Of a DNA stretch of 13,237 nucleotides, positions 6,261 through 13,237 are shown in pieces. Every line of letters starts with the position of its first letter. The first letter of the stretch is position 1. The translations under genes were made by a program, and so were the position numbers. The DNA is from UBA4416 sp031539425 (GTDB lineage Bacteria; Bacteroidota; Bacteroidia; B-17B0; Aurantibacillaceae): positions 1 through 13,237 of the forward strand of contig JAVKLI010000004.1 in NCBI GenBank assembly GCA_031539425.1, given 5' to 3'. The notes beneath the pieces are model-generated. The model saw only the letters and a list, made by a program, of their open reading frames with translations, searched no databases and was not told the origin of the DNA.

Positions 6261-7295
6261 CTACAATAAATTGTGCAAATTATACAGCAAGCCATCTTCA
6301 ATTTGCTTGATTTGCGAGTTATTTAAATTCATTACTGGTGCAGCAATACCTACATTAAAATTTATTGTTTCAGATTTGTACACCCTTGCCTCGTCCCACA
6401 TATTATGATTTATAAACTGTTGCAATGTTTTGGCACCGCCTTCTATAATGATGCTGCTAATGTTTTGTTTATAGAGTTGATGTAGCAATTGTTCTAATAA
6501 ATGATCAAAATCGATTTTTATAAATTGAATATGATTTTGAGTTTTGTTAATTAAAGCGTTAAACACAATGGTTTTACTTTCGGTATTAAAAATAGTTAAG
6601 TGTTTAGGCAACGTATTATGTTTATCTATCACCACACGTATTGGATTGTTTCCTTCTACCAATCTAGTAGTTAAGTTAGGGTTATCAAGCAAAGCTGTTT
6701 GATAACCAACTAAAATAGCCATTTCATGGCTACGCCATGTGTGCGAAATTATTTGATGCTCTTTTGAGCTGATACTATTTTCAGATTTATTGATTGGTAC
6801 AGGTAATTTGCTTATAAATCCATCTTGTGTTTGCGCCCATTTTAAAATAATATAAGGGCGTTGTTTTTTAATAAACGTAAAAAATCGTTTATTAAGTTCC
6901 AATCCTTGTTGCTCTAAAATTCCTGTTATTACTTCAATTTTGGCTTGTTGTAATAGCTGTATACCCTTACCTTGCACCAGCGGATTGGGGTCTATATTGC
7001 TTATAACTACTTTTTTAATGCCGCTATTAATAATAGCATTTACGCACGGATGTGTTTTCCCTTGGTGCGCACAGGGTTCAAGGTTAACGTATAAGATAGC
7101 GTTTGATAAATCTGTAGTATTAATTTTTTGTAAAGCATCAACCTCGGCGTGTGGTCCACCATAGTATTGATGGTAACCTTCCGCAATTATTGTATTGTTA
7201 TTTACAATAACGCAACCTACTAATGGGTTGGATAATACTTTACCTAAACCCTTTTGGGCTAAATTAAAGCATTGTTGTATGTAATACTCGTGCAA
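6261..7295 (-). CDS. ribD: Bifunctional riboflavin biosynthesis protein RibD (deaminase/reductase)
   Basis: A 344-residue cytoplasmic enzyme that performs two successive steps of riboflavin synthesis: deamination of 2,5-diamino-6-ribosylamino-pyrimidinone phosphate, then NADPH-dependent reduction of the ribosyl side chain. The N-terminal deaminase domain (about 1-140) carries HAEVDA at 49-54 and EPCAHQGKTHPC at 73-84, giving zinc ligands His49, Cys75 and Cys84 and catalytic Glu51; the usual PPC is HPC here. The reductase domain (about 146-344) has LKWAQTQDGFIS (151-162), the LVGYQTALLDNPNLTTR region (196-211) and IEGGAKTL (284-291). No other riboflavin gene is adjacent, so it stands apart from a rib operon. 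It is divergent from eno across 214 bp, with a good promoter at 7323-7330 and no recognisable FMN riboswitch. Confidence 0.95.
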   Translation of the reverse strand: MHEYYIQQCFNLAQKGLGKVLSNPLVGCVIVNNNTIIAEGYHQYYGGPHAEVDALQKINTTDLSNAILYVNLEPCAHQGKTHPCVNAIINSGIKKVVISNIDPNPLVQGKGIQLLQQAKIEVITGILEQQGLELNKRFFTFIKKQRPYIILKWAQTQDGFISKLPVPINKSENSISSKEHQIISHTWRSHEMAILVGYQTALLDNPNLTTRLVEGNNPIRVVIDKHNTLPKHLTIFNTESKTIVFNALINKTQNHIQFIKIDFDHLLEQLLHQLYKQNISSIIIEGGAKTLQQFINHNMWDEARVYKSETINFNVGIAAPVMNLNNSQIKQIEDGLLYNLHNLL

Positions 7296-7322
7296 TTTAT
7301 TGTAAAGATTTTTTAATTATTT

Positions 7323-7330
7323 CAAAGTTA
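7323..7330 (-). promoter_or_regulatory. Promoter -7 box for ribD
   Basis: The minus strand reads TAACTTTG here, an exact match to the Bacteroidota -7 consensus TAnnTTTG. A TTC triplet, one base off the TTG of the -33 element, lies 17 bp upstream. Transcription would start about 20 bp before the ribD ATG. Confidence 0.55.
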
Positions 7331-7475
7331 AATGTATGAATTTGAATGAATTTAAAAATTAAAAAAATACTACACTGTTTAATATAGCAACACTTATTTC
7401 TTAAAGTTTTAAACATTTTTAAAATAAATTCTAATAATTATTTTCAAAATCAAAAATTTTAACAAATGAAATTGA

Positions 7476-7483
7476 TATTTTTG
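7476..7483 (+). promoter_or_regulatory. Promoter -7 box for the eno-trxA-terC-purF run
   Basis: TATTTTTG matches the Bacteroidota -7 consensus TAnnTTTG exactly and sits 26 bp before the eno ATG. The -33 element is poor, with only T-rich bases at 7457-7460 and no clear TTG. It implies a leader of roughly 20 nt. The rest of the ribD-eno gap is AT-rich and shows nothing else I can support. Confidence 0.5.
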
Positions 7484-7509
7484 AACTCTCAATTTTTTAA
7501 TATTATATA

Positions 7510-8805
7510 ATGAGTCAAATTAAATCTGTATTAGCTCGACAAATTCTTGATTCTCGTGGAAACCCTACTGTAGAGGTAGATCTATTTACAACAGACGGAA
7601 TTTTAGGCCGAGCTGCAGTTCCTTCTGGAGCCTCTACTGGCACACATGAGGCTGTAGAGCTTAGAGATAATGACAAAACAAAGTACTTAGGTAAAGGCGT
7701 TTTAAATGCCGTTAAAAATGTTAACGATACCATAGCTAAAGCTATTATAGGCAAATCCGTTATGGATCAAACCGCATTAGATAATCTATTATTACAATTA
7801 GATGGCACCCCTAACAAATCTAACTTGGGAGCTAATGCCATTTTAGGTGTTTCTTTAGCGGCAGCTAAAGCGGCAGCTAAAGTTCAAAAATTACCTTTAT
7901 ATAAGCACATTGGTGGGGCATATGCTAATGTATTGCCGATACCCATGATGAATATATTAAATGGCGGATCTCATGCTGATAATGGAATTGATTTTCAGGA
8001 ATTTATGATTATGCCCATTGGTGCTACTAGCTTTAGTGAAGGTTTAAGAATGGGTACAGAAATATTCCATCATTTAAAAACCGTTCTTAAATCAAAAGGA
8101 TTAGCAACCAATGTAGGCGATGAAGGTGGGTTTGCCCCTAATTTTAAAAACAATGAAGAGGCTATTATAGCTGTAATGCATGCTATAGAAAAAGCAGGTT
8201 ATAAACCTGGCGAAGAAATAGCCATAGCAATGGATGTAGCTTCATCAGAATTTTATGTTTCCGACGAAAAAAAATACCATTTTAAAAAATCTACCGGAGA
8301 CAAATTATCTTCATCAGAAATGGTAGATTTTTTATGTAGTTGGCAAAAAAAATACCCTATCATATCAATAGAAGATGGCTTAGCGGAAGATGATTGGGGA
8401 GGCTGGAAGCTACTAACAGAAAAATTAGGTACAAAAACACAATTAGTAGGAGATGATTTATTTGTAACTAACGTTACATTTTTAACAAAAGGAATTGATA
8501 CCAAAGTGGCAAACTCTATTTTAATTAAAGTAAACCAAATAGGTACACTTACAGAAACTATGCAAGCGGTACAATTAGCGCATAAAAACAACTATACCTC
8601 TGTAATGAGCCACAGAAGTGGAGAAACAGAAGATTACACTATAGCAGATTTAGCCGTAGCCTTACAATGTGGGCAAATCAAAACAGGCTCTGCATCTCGT
8701 AGCGATAGGATTGCTAAATACAATCAATTACTTAGAATAGAAGAAGAACTAGGCACTCAAGCACAATATATAGGCAAAAATTTTAAATATAAATACACAA
8801 AATAA
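7510..8805 (+). CDS. eno: Enolase (phosphopyruvate hydratase)
   Basis: A 431-residue glycolytic enzyme interconverting 2-phosphoglycerate and phosphoenolpyruvate in the cytoplasm. All landmarks are present: the start IKSVLARQILDSRGNPTVEV, the mobile loop SGASTGTHEA (39-48), GDEGGFAP (203-210, with Glu205 as catalytic acid), magnesium ligands Asp242, Glu288 and Asp315, catalytic base Lys340 in LIKVNQIGT, the signature SHRSGETED (367-375) and Lys391 for substrate binding. Length is the usual one for bacterial enolase, and the start gives the standard N-terminus. It opens a rightward run, with thioredoxin 11 bp downstream, and has a Bacteroidota-type promoter in front. Nothing is missing or unusual. 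Confidence 0.98.
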   Translation: MSQIKSVLARQILDSRGNPTVEVDLFTTDGILGRAAVPSGASTGTHEAVELRDNDKTKYLGKGVLNAVKNVNDTIAKAIIGKSVMDQTALDNLLLQLDGTPNKSNLGANAILGVSLAAAKAAAKVQKLPLYKHIGGAYANVLPIPMMNILNGGSHADNGIDFQEFMIMPIGATSFSEGLRMGTEIFHHLKTVLKSKGLATNVGDEGGFAPNFKNNEEAIIAVMHAIEKAGYKPGEEIAIAMDVASSEFYVSDEKKYHFKKSTGDKLSSSEMVDFLCSWQKKYPIISIEDGLAEDDWGGWKLLTEKLGTKTQLVGDDLFVTNVTFLTKGIDTKVANSILIKVNQIGTLTETMQAVQLAHKNNYTSVMSHRSGETEDYTIADLAVALQCGQIKTGSASRSDRIAKYNQLLRIEEELGTQAQYIGKNFKYKYTK

Positions 8806-8816
8806 AAATCAAAAAT

Positions 8817-9134
8817 ATGGCACTCGAAATAACAGACTCTAACTTTGAAGAACTCGTATTAAAATCAACAAAACCAGTATTGGTAGATTTTTGGGCCGAA
8901 TGGTGTGGCCCTTGTCGCATGGTAGGACCAATTGTAGATGAATTACATACAGAATATGAATCTAAAGCTATTGTAGGAAAAGTAAATGTTGATTTACATG
9001 CGGGTATATCTACCCAGTATGGCATCAGAAATATACCTACACTTTTAATATTTAAAAACGGACAAGTAGTTGATAAACATGTTGGAGTAGCTACTAAAAG
9101 TGCTTTACAAGACAAACTAAACGCCCAACTTTAA
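8817..9134 (+). CDS. trxA: Thioredoxin
   Basis: A 105-residue cytoplasmic thiol-disulfide oxidoreductase. The active site WCGPC occupies 29-33, preceded by the buried Asp24 in VDFWAEWC, and the cis-proline loop RNIPTLL has Pro74. There is no signal peptide, which separates it from the secreted TlpA/DsbE-like proteins common in this phylum. Length and motif order are those of classical thioredoxin 1. The gene lies 11 bp after eno and 18 bp before the terC-like gene, which implies a shared transcript and hence constitutive, growth-linked expression. Other thioredoxins may exist elsewhere in the genome, so the symbol denotes the family and not proven uniqueness. Confidence 0.95.
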   Translation: MALEITDSNFEELVLKSTKPVLVDFWAEWCGPCRMVGPIVDELHTEYESKAIVGKVNVDLHAGISTQYGIRNIPTLLIFKNGQVVDKHVGVATKSALQDKLNAQL

Positions 9135-9152
9135 TAAAAACATACTATATAA

Positions 9153-9920
9153 ATGCATACTTGGTCTAACGACGTAACCGCACTATTTACAATTGCCGGT
9201 TTAATTAGTTTATTTACCTTAACTGTTCTCGAGCTAATTTTAGGAATTGATAATATCATTTTTATATCAATTATTGTTGATAGACTCCCTAAAAATCAAC
9301 AAAAAAGTGGCAGAACAATAGGCTTGCTATTTGCCTTATTAGTTCGTATTATATTATTATTTTTTGTTGGTTGGCTTGTTAAGCTTACTACCCCTATGTT
9401 TGCAATTTTAAATTATGGGGTAACAGGGAAATCACTTATCTTATTTGGAGGAGGCTTGTTTTTAATTTATAAATCGTGGCTTGAAATATTACAAAAAATA
9501 AAAACAGATCAATCTAAAAAAACATTAAAAGGAAAATCAAGTTTTAATAGTGTCATTTTTCAAATTGTATTAATAGATTTTGTTTTTTCATTTGACAGTG
9601 TATTAACCGCTGTTGGGCTTTCAGGTGTTATTTTAATTATGATTTTATCTGTTGTTATTTCTATGATTTTAATGATGTTGATGGCAGAAAAAATAGCCAA
9701 CTTTATTAATAAATATTCAGGCATAAAAATGATAGCCCTTTTCTTTTTGCTTGTAATAGGCTTTATGCTTGCTATAGAAGCCGTTTTAATTTGTTACAAT
9801 ACATCATTACCGCACGAACAACATATAGAATTTAATAAAAACTGCGTTTATGTAGCTTTAGCATTTGCCCTAGCTATAGAGTATTTTAACATTAAAGAAA
9901 GAAGAAATAAGAAACTATAA
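9153..9920 (+). CDS. TerC-family integral membrane protein
   Basis: A 255-residue inner-membrane protein with seven or so hydrophobic segments, at roughly 11-41, 55-79, 82-107, 132-156, 157-178, 190-214 and 230-245. The paired acidic motifs of the TerC/Alx family are visible in membrane segments: LELILGIDN (26-34) and IDFVFSFDS (141-149). Members are linked to manganese export at the membrane during secretion (Alx, YkoY/MeeF type) and to tellurite resistance in ter operons. No other ter genes are present, so a tellurite role is not supported and metal, probably manganese, export is the better guess. It lies between trxA and the purF-like gene with gaps of 18 and 21 bp. Confidence 0.9.
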   Translation: MHTWSNDVTALFTIAGLISLFTLTVLELILGIDNIIFISIIVDRLPKNQQKSGRTIGLLFALLVRIILLFFVGWLVKLTTPMFAILNYGVTGKSLILFGGGLFLIYKSWLEILQKIKTDQSKKTLKGKSSFNSVIFQIVLIDFVFSFDSVLTAVGLSGVILIMILSVVISMILMMLMAEKIANFINKYSGIKMIALFFLLVIGFMLAIEAVLICYNTSLPHEQHIEFNKNCVYVALAFALAIEYFNIKERRNKKL

Positions 9921-9941
9921 TAATCTAACAGCCATTCTAAA

Positions 9942-11843
9942 ATGAGTGATATAATAAAACATGAATGCGGAATTGCTTTAGTAAGGTTATTAAAGCCCTT
10001 ACAATTTTATAAAGATAAATACGGCAGTAGCCGCTATGGGTTGCATAAAACCAACCAACTAATGGGTAAGATGGTGAATAGAGGACAAGATGGTGCAGGT
10101 ATTGCAACCATCAAATTGGATGCACCAGCAGGAACTACTTACATCAATAGATTACGAACAACAGAATTTAATGCCACTCAAGATATTTTTTCTAAAATAA
10201 ATGATTTGTTTTTAAATGCTCAAAAACAAAACCCTACCAATTATAATGATATCAATTGGCAAAAAAATAATATTCCATTTTTAGGAGAATTAATGTTAGG
10301 GCATTTGCGCTATGGCACATTTGGTAGCAATACCGTACAAAGCTGCCACCCATTTAAACGCCAAAATAATTGGCAATCAAGAAACTTAGTAGTGGCAGGA
10401 AATTTTAATTTAACCAATGTTGATGAGCTATTAGAACAGTTAATTGAATTAGGTCAACATCCTACAGAGCGAGCAGATGCATTTATTTTGATGGAAAAAA
10501 TTGGTCATTTTTTAGATAAAAATAATGATGAGCTTTTTAAAAAATTTAAAGAACAGGGCGTATCATCAGCAGATATGTCTACTACTATACAAAACAATTT
10601 AGATATAGTTAAAATATTAAAAGAAAGCAGCAAACGATGGGATGGTGGTTATGTAATGGCTGGAATGGTAGGTCATGGCGATGCCTTTGTAATGAGAGAT
10701 CCCCACGGAATAAGACCTGCATTTATATATCAAGACGATGAAATAGTAGTAATTGCCAGTGAACGACCAGTTATACAAACAGTATTTAATGTACCTATAG
10801 AACAGATAAAAGAAGTAACCCCTGGAAACGCAATTATTATTAAAAAAAATGGAACAGTACTAGATGAAAACATTACCCCACAGCAGCAATCATTAACTAA
10901 ATGCTCATTTGAACGCATCTATTTTAGTAGAGGAAATGATTATGATATTTATAAAGAACGTCAAGATTTAGGAAGACACTTGGCGCCTTCTATTTTAAAA
11001 GCCATTAACTATGATTTAAATAATACCGTATTTAGTTATATCCCAAATACTGCAGAAATAGCATTTGGCGGTCTCATTGAGGGTTTAGATCAATATGTTT
11101 TAAATAAAAAACAGGAAGAGATTATAAAAATAAAAAATAATTTTACTGATCAAAATATCAAAGACATACTTTCAATTCAACCTCGCATACATAAAGTAGT
11201 CATAAAAGATGTTCGCCAGCGTACATTTATTACTGCTGATGAATTGCGTGATAGCATGGTAAATTTAGTTTATGACATAACCTATGGTACAGTAAATAAA
11301 AAAGTCGATACCTTAGTTGTAATTGATGATAGTATAGTAAGAGGGACTACTTTACAGCAAAGCATTTTAAAAATTTTAGATAGATTGGAGCCAAAAAAAA
11401 TCATCATTTGCTCGTCAGCCCCACAAATTCGTTATCCCGATTGTTATGGTATAGATATGTCTGTATTAGAAAAGTTTGTAGCCTTTAATGCAGCCATAGA
11501 ACTTAATAAAGAAAAAGATAGAAATAGTTTAAATAATATTTTTGAAAAAGCAAAACTAGAACTTCAGAAATCAAAAGAAGAACAGATAAATGTTGTAAAA
11601 GAAATTTATAATTCATTTACTGACGAGCAAATTTCTGATAAAATAGCTCAGCTCATTAAACCAAAAGATTTAAAAGCAGAGCTTCAAATCATATACCAAA
11701 CCGTAGAAAATCTCCATCAATCATGCCCAAATAATACTGGCGATTGGTACTTTACAGGGAACTACCCAACACCTGGAGGCGTAAGGGTATCAAACAAAGC
11801 TTTTGTAAACTATATGGAAGGAAAATCAGGAAGAGCTTATTAA
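9942..11843 (+). CDS. PurF-like amidophosphoribosyltransferase (long Bacteroidota type)
   Basis: A 633-residue cytoplasmic protein, longer than the roughly 475-505 of standard PurF, which makes phosphoribosylamine from PRPP and glutamine as the first step of purine synthesis. The class II glutaminase domain starts at Cys9, so eight residues (MSDIIKHE) must be removed to free it. RGQDGAG (47-53) and GHLRYGTFG (120-128) follow family pattern, but the oxyanion loop normally HNGNLTN is GNFNLTN (153-159). The transferase domain has the PRPP loop VVIDDSIVRGTT (459-470), and the C-terminus carries GDWYFTGNYPTPGG. Cys490 and Cys501 flank the RYPDCYGID segment. Insertions around 78-112 and 190-230, and a helical stretch at about 515-600, explain the extra length. 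Some Bacteroidota also carry a standard PurF, so this paralog's exact role is uncertain. Confidence 0.85.
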   Translation: MSDIIKHECGIALVRLLKPLQFYKDKYGSSRYGLHKTNQLMGKMVNRGQDGAGIATIKLDAPAGTTYINRLRTTEFNATQDIFSKINDLFLNAQKQNPTNYNDINWQKNNIPFLGELMLGHLRYGTFGSNTVQSCHPFKRQNNWQSRNLVVAGNFNLTNVDELLEQLIELGQHPTERADAFILMEKIGHFLDKNNDELFKKFKEQGVSSADMSTTIQNNLDIVKILKESSKRWDGGYVMAGMVGHGDAFVMRDPHGIRPAFIYQDDEIVVIASERPVIQTVFNVPIEQIKEVTPGNAIIIKKNGTVLDENITPQQQSLTKCSFERIYFSRGNDYDIYKERQDLGRHLAPSILKAINYDLNNTVFSYIPNTAEIAFGGLIEGLDQYVLNKKQEEIIKIKNNFTDQNIKDILSIQPRIHKVVIKDVRQRTFITADELRDSMVNLVYDITYGTVNKKVDTLVVIDDSIVRGTTLQQSILKILDRLEPKKIIICSSAPQIRYPDCYGIDMSVLEKFVAFNAAIELNKEKDRNSLNNIFEKAKLELQKSKEEQINVVKEIYNSFTDEQISDKIAQLIKPKDLKAELQIIYQTVENLHQSCPNNTGDWYFTGNYPTPGGVRVSNKAFVNYMEGKSGRAY

Positions 11844-11857
11844 TACAGAAACTTATA

Positions 11858-12175
11858 TTAAACCTCTTCGTTTTGTTTTAATTTTGTCCAATACGAAAGC
11901 TTTACATCTTGTAAAATAATAAACGCTAACAATGGAAACGCTATAAACGACATTTTATTATAGTGCCAAGCTGTTTCAAAATCTAAGTGAATGATATGTT
12001 GAAAAGCTCTTGTCATACCGCAACCATAACATTCTCTATCGAGTAATAATACAGAAACGCAAATAGATTTACCTTGATCAAAAAAAGTAGCTGGTAAAAC
12101 TACCAAGGTTATAAAAGCTAAACTAATTAAAAGATATAAAACAGTTTTTTGCTTTTGCGTTTTAGTTAGTAGCAT
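11858..12175 (-). CDS. DUF2752 domain-containing membrane protein
   Basis: A 105-residue protein with two hydrophobic segments, at about 12-31 and 76-90, and between them the DUF2752 signature CYGCGMTRA (49-57; the family usually reads CPGCGLTRA), followed by HLDFETAWHYN. The paired cysteines in a CxxCG arrangement could bind metal or form a disulfide, but the family has no established function. Its ATG directly follows the TAA of the upstream secreted-protein gene (TAAATG, no spacer), so translation is coupled. It converges on the purF-like gene with only 14 bp between stops, and no terminator is visible there. The C-terminus is charged (KLKQNEEV). Confidence 0.85.
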   Translation of the reverse strand: MLLTKTQKQKTVLYLLISLAFITLVVLPATFFDQGKSICVSVLLLDRECYGCGMTRAFQHIIHLDFETAWHYNKMSFIAFPLLAFIILQDVKLSYWTKLKQNEEV

Positions 12176-13051
12176 TTAGTTTTTATTTAATTGAATAAAA
12201 GTAGTTTCTCCTTTTTTTAATTGAGACATAACAGGTATTAATTTTCCCCCATCTTTTAATGTAAATGATGCGGTATTGGGTGGTTGAATTCCCTCATCAA
12301 TAGCTTTAATGGTAATGGTACATGTATTATTAACAAAAGGTATTGTAAGAGTTTTAATTGTTTGAGTAACTAAATAATTTTCTAACACTGGTACGTCGTC
12401 AATAAATATGGATACTTGGTCGTTGTCCGGTTTTTGAGTATCAACTATTTCAATTTCAATTTTATTAGATATCCAATTTACTTTATACACATCATTTGTT
12501 TTAAGTATTGTTTTTTGACTGCTTTGTAAAAGCGTATTGTATTTTTCAATGAGCATATTAGCAGTATCTTTATTTTTTATCAAATTTGACTTGGTTATTT
12601 CTTGAAACGCCTCATTTAAATCATCGGCGGCTATCATATAAAGTTTACCTGCTATACAGTTTCTACCATCGGCGTATTTGGCTACAAAATTGCCGCTAAG
12701 TATGGTTTTATCCATTTGTTTTTTTATAGCCGCATTTTCAACATTTAAAAAACAAAAGGCTTTAGTTTTAAGGGTAGATTTGGTAGATAAATTATCAACT
12801 TCTTTAAATGAAATGGTATTTTTTTTGGCATTAAATGTACCTTCAATAGTAGAGGTGGTATTATCTTTTCCATTAAAATCCGTTATTGTGGTACCTTCAA
12901 TTTTACCTTTAGATAGTAAAGTATAATTGAGTTTGTAGGTAATAATTTGTCCATTAGCTAATTTTAATGAACCCAAAAATTCAATAGAAAATAAGTTATT
13001 ATAAAATAGTGTTAATAAAAAAAAATAAAAAAAACGGGTACAATAATTCAT
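12176..13051 (-). CDS. Secreted protein of unknown function
   Basis: A 291-residue protein with a signal peptide at about residues 1-22 (hydrophobic core FFYFFLLTLFYNNLF). Residues 23-140 are beta-rich with many Thr, Ser and Asn (GQIITYKLNYTLL, then GTTITDFNGKDNTTSTIEGT), resembling a repeated sheet or lipocalin-like surface. Residues 145-185 look helical. Residues 195-270 are again beta-rich and include VSIFIDDVPVLENYLV, a pattern seen in Ig-like or C2-like modules. No catalytic motif is visible and I cannot name a family. It is coupled to the DUF2752 gene. The IS30 end lies only 48 bp upstream of the start, so its original promoter may be cut off and the 48 bp show no convincing -7/-33 pair. 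Confidence 0.65.
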   Translation of the reverse strand: MNYCTRFFYFFLLTLFYNNLFSIEFLGSLKLANGQIITYKLNYTLLSKGKIEGTTITDFNGKDNTTSTIEGTFNAKKNTISFKEVDNLSTKSTLKTKAFCFLNVENAAIKKQMDKTILSGNFVAKYADGRNCIAGKLYMIAADDLNEAFQEITKSNLIKNKDTANMLIEKYNTLLQSSQKTILKTNDVYKVNWISNKIEIEIVDTQKPDNDQVSIFIDDVPVLENYLVTQTIKTLTIPFVNNTCTITIKAIDEGIQPPNTASFTLKDGGKLIPVMSQLKKGETTFIQLNKN

Positions 13052-13099
13052 GGGTTAAAAATATTTAATATTTTCCAATCATTAACAATTAAAAACAAC

Positions 13100-13237
13100 G
13101 GCGGATTCAAGTTATAAATGCAACTTTTCGTCCTTTGTTTTTAATTGTTTGTAAATATACTTCTTTAGGGGTTAAATATCCAAATCTTTTTCGTGGCCTG
13201 TTGTTTAATTTAGCTTCTACTACTTGTATTTGCTCTT
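13100..13237 (-). mobile_element. IS30-family insertion sequence, 3' (right) end only, second copy
   Basis: Exact reverse complement of 1-138 over all 138 bases. The element tip GGCGGATTC begins at 13100 and the transposase stop lies at 13107-13109. As on the left, the copy is cut by the window edge, so its left end and target duplication are not visible. Identity stops at 13100 because the neighbouring bases (13099 against 139) differ, which fixes the element boundary. Confidence 0.85.
13107..13237 (-). CDS. IS30-family transposase, C-terminal fragment (partial, second copy)
   Basis: The minus strand encodes the same 42 C-terminal residues as the left copy, with LNNRPRKRFGYLTPKEVY and the ending VAFIT followed by TGA. 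The catalytic part lies outside the window. It reads in the same direction as the secreted-protein gene, whose ATG is 55 bp beyond this stop, so read-through could reach that gene. Confidence 0.85.
   Translation of the reverse strand, partial: EQIQVVEAKLNNRPRKRFGYLTPKEVYLQTIKNKGRKVAFIT

Noticed and set aside
7296..7509. FMN riboswitch ahead of ribD
   Set aside because: The gap is almost entirely A and T and shows none of the conserved GC-rich paired elements of the RFN structure.
8253..8591. Long open frame on the minus strand within eno
   Set aside because: It is antisense to a complete, motif-perfect enolase and has no family resemblance; the same applies to open frames opposite the AlkC-like, ribD, trxA and purF-like genes.
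9153..9920. Tellurite resistance determinant
   Set aside because: The gene is TerC-family, but no terA, terB, terD or terE-like neighbours exist, so the resistance role is unsupported.
1..13237. A composite transposon carrying all genes between two IS30 copies
   Set aside because: Only the inner ends are visible, both cut at the same base, and the cargo includes core genes such as eno and ribD. An assembly break at a repeat is more likely.

Overview
The window is AT-rich DNA that reads like a Bacteroidota chromosome. Signs of this are secreted beta-barrel proteins ending in aromatic residues, DUF5723-like and DUF2752 proteins, a long PurF-like amidotransferase of the type I associate with Bacteroidota, an IS30-family element, A-rich leaders in place of strong Shine-Dalgarno sites, and -7 boxes matching the Bacteroidota TAnnTTTG consensus before eno and ribD. 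I cannot name the genus. No tRNA, rRNA, CRISPR array or phage gene was seen.

Layout. Both ends are the same 138-bp sequence in inverted orientation (1-138 and 13100-13237). Each is the 3' end of an IS30-family insertion sequence with the last 42 codons of its transposase, and the element ends face inward. Next come a DUF5723-like outer-membrane protein (150-1394), a 45-codon single-helix ORF (1522-1659), and a DUF1801 gene coupled to an AlkC-like DNA glycosylase gene (1686-3191). A metal-handling cluster follows (3211-5006): a secreted Cys/Lys-rich protein, a terminator, a perfect 10+1+10 palindrome, a secreted HMA-domain protein and a predicted outer-membrane protein. Directly behind it is a decayed YdeI-family gene (5008-5569). 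Two leftward genes follow, a small outer-membrane barrel (5576-6160) and ribD (6261-7295). Divergent from ribD is a rightward housekeeping run, eno-trxA-terC-purF (7510-11843), with gaps of 11 to 21 bp. It converges on a leftward pair, a secreted protein of unknown function followed by DUF2752 (13051-11858), which abut as TAA-ATG.

How the genes fit together. The core genes (enolase, thioredoxin, RibD, PurF-like) are ordinary metabolism. The most system-like part is 3211-5006, whose products would place metal-binding cysteines in the periplasm and probably a partner in the outer membrane; the palindrome before the HMA gene is a good operator candidate. I infer copper or another soft metal, but no gene here proves it.

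Caution on the ends. Both IS copies are cut at exactly the same internal base, which is what an assembly break at a multicopy repeat produces. The window should not be read as a proven composite transposon.
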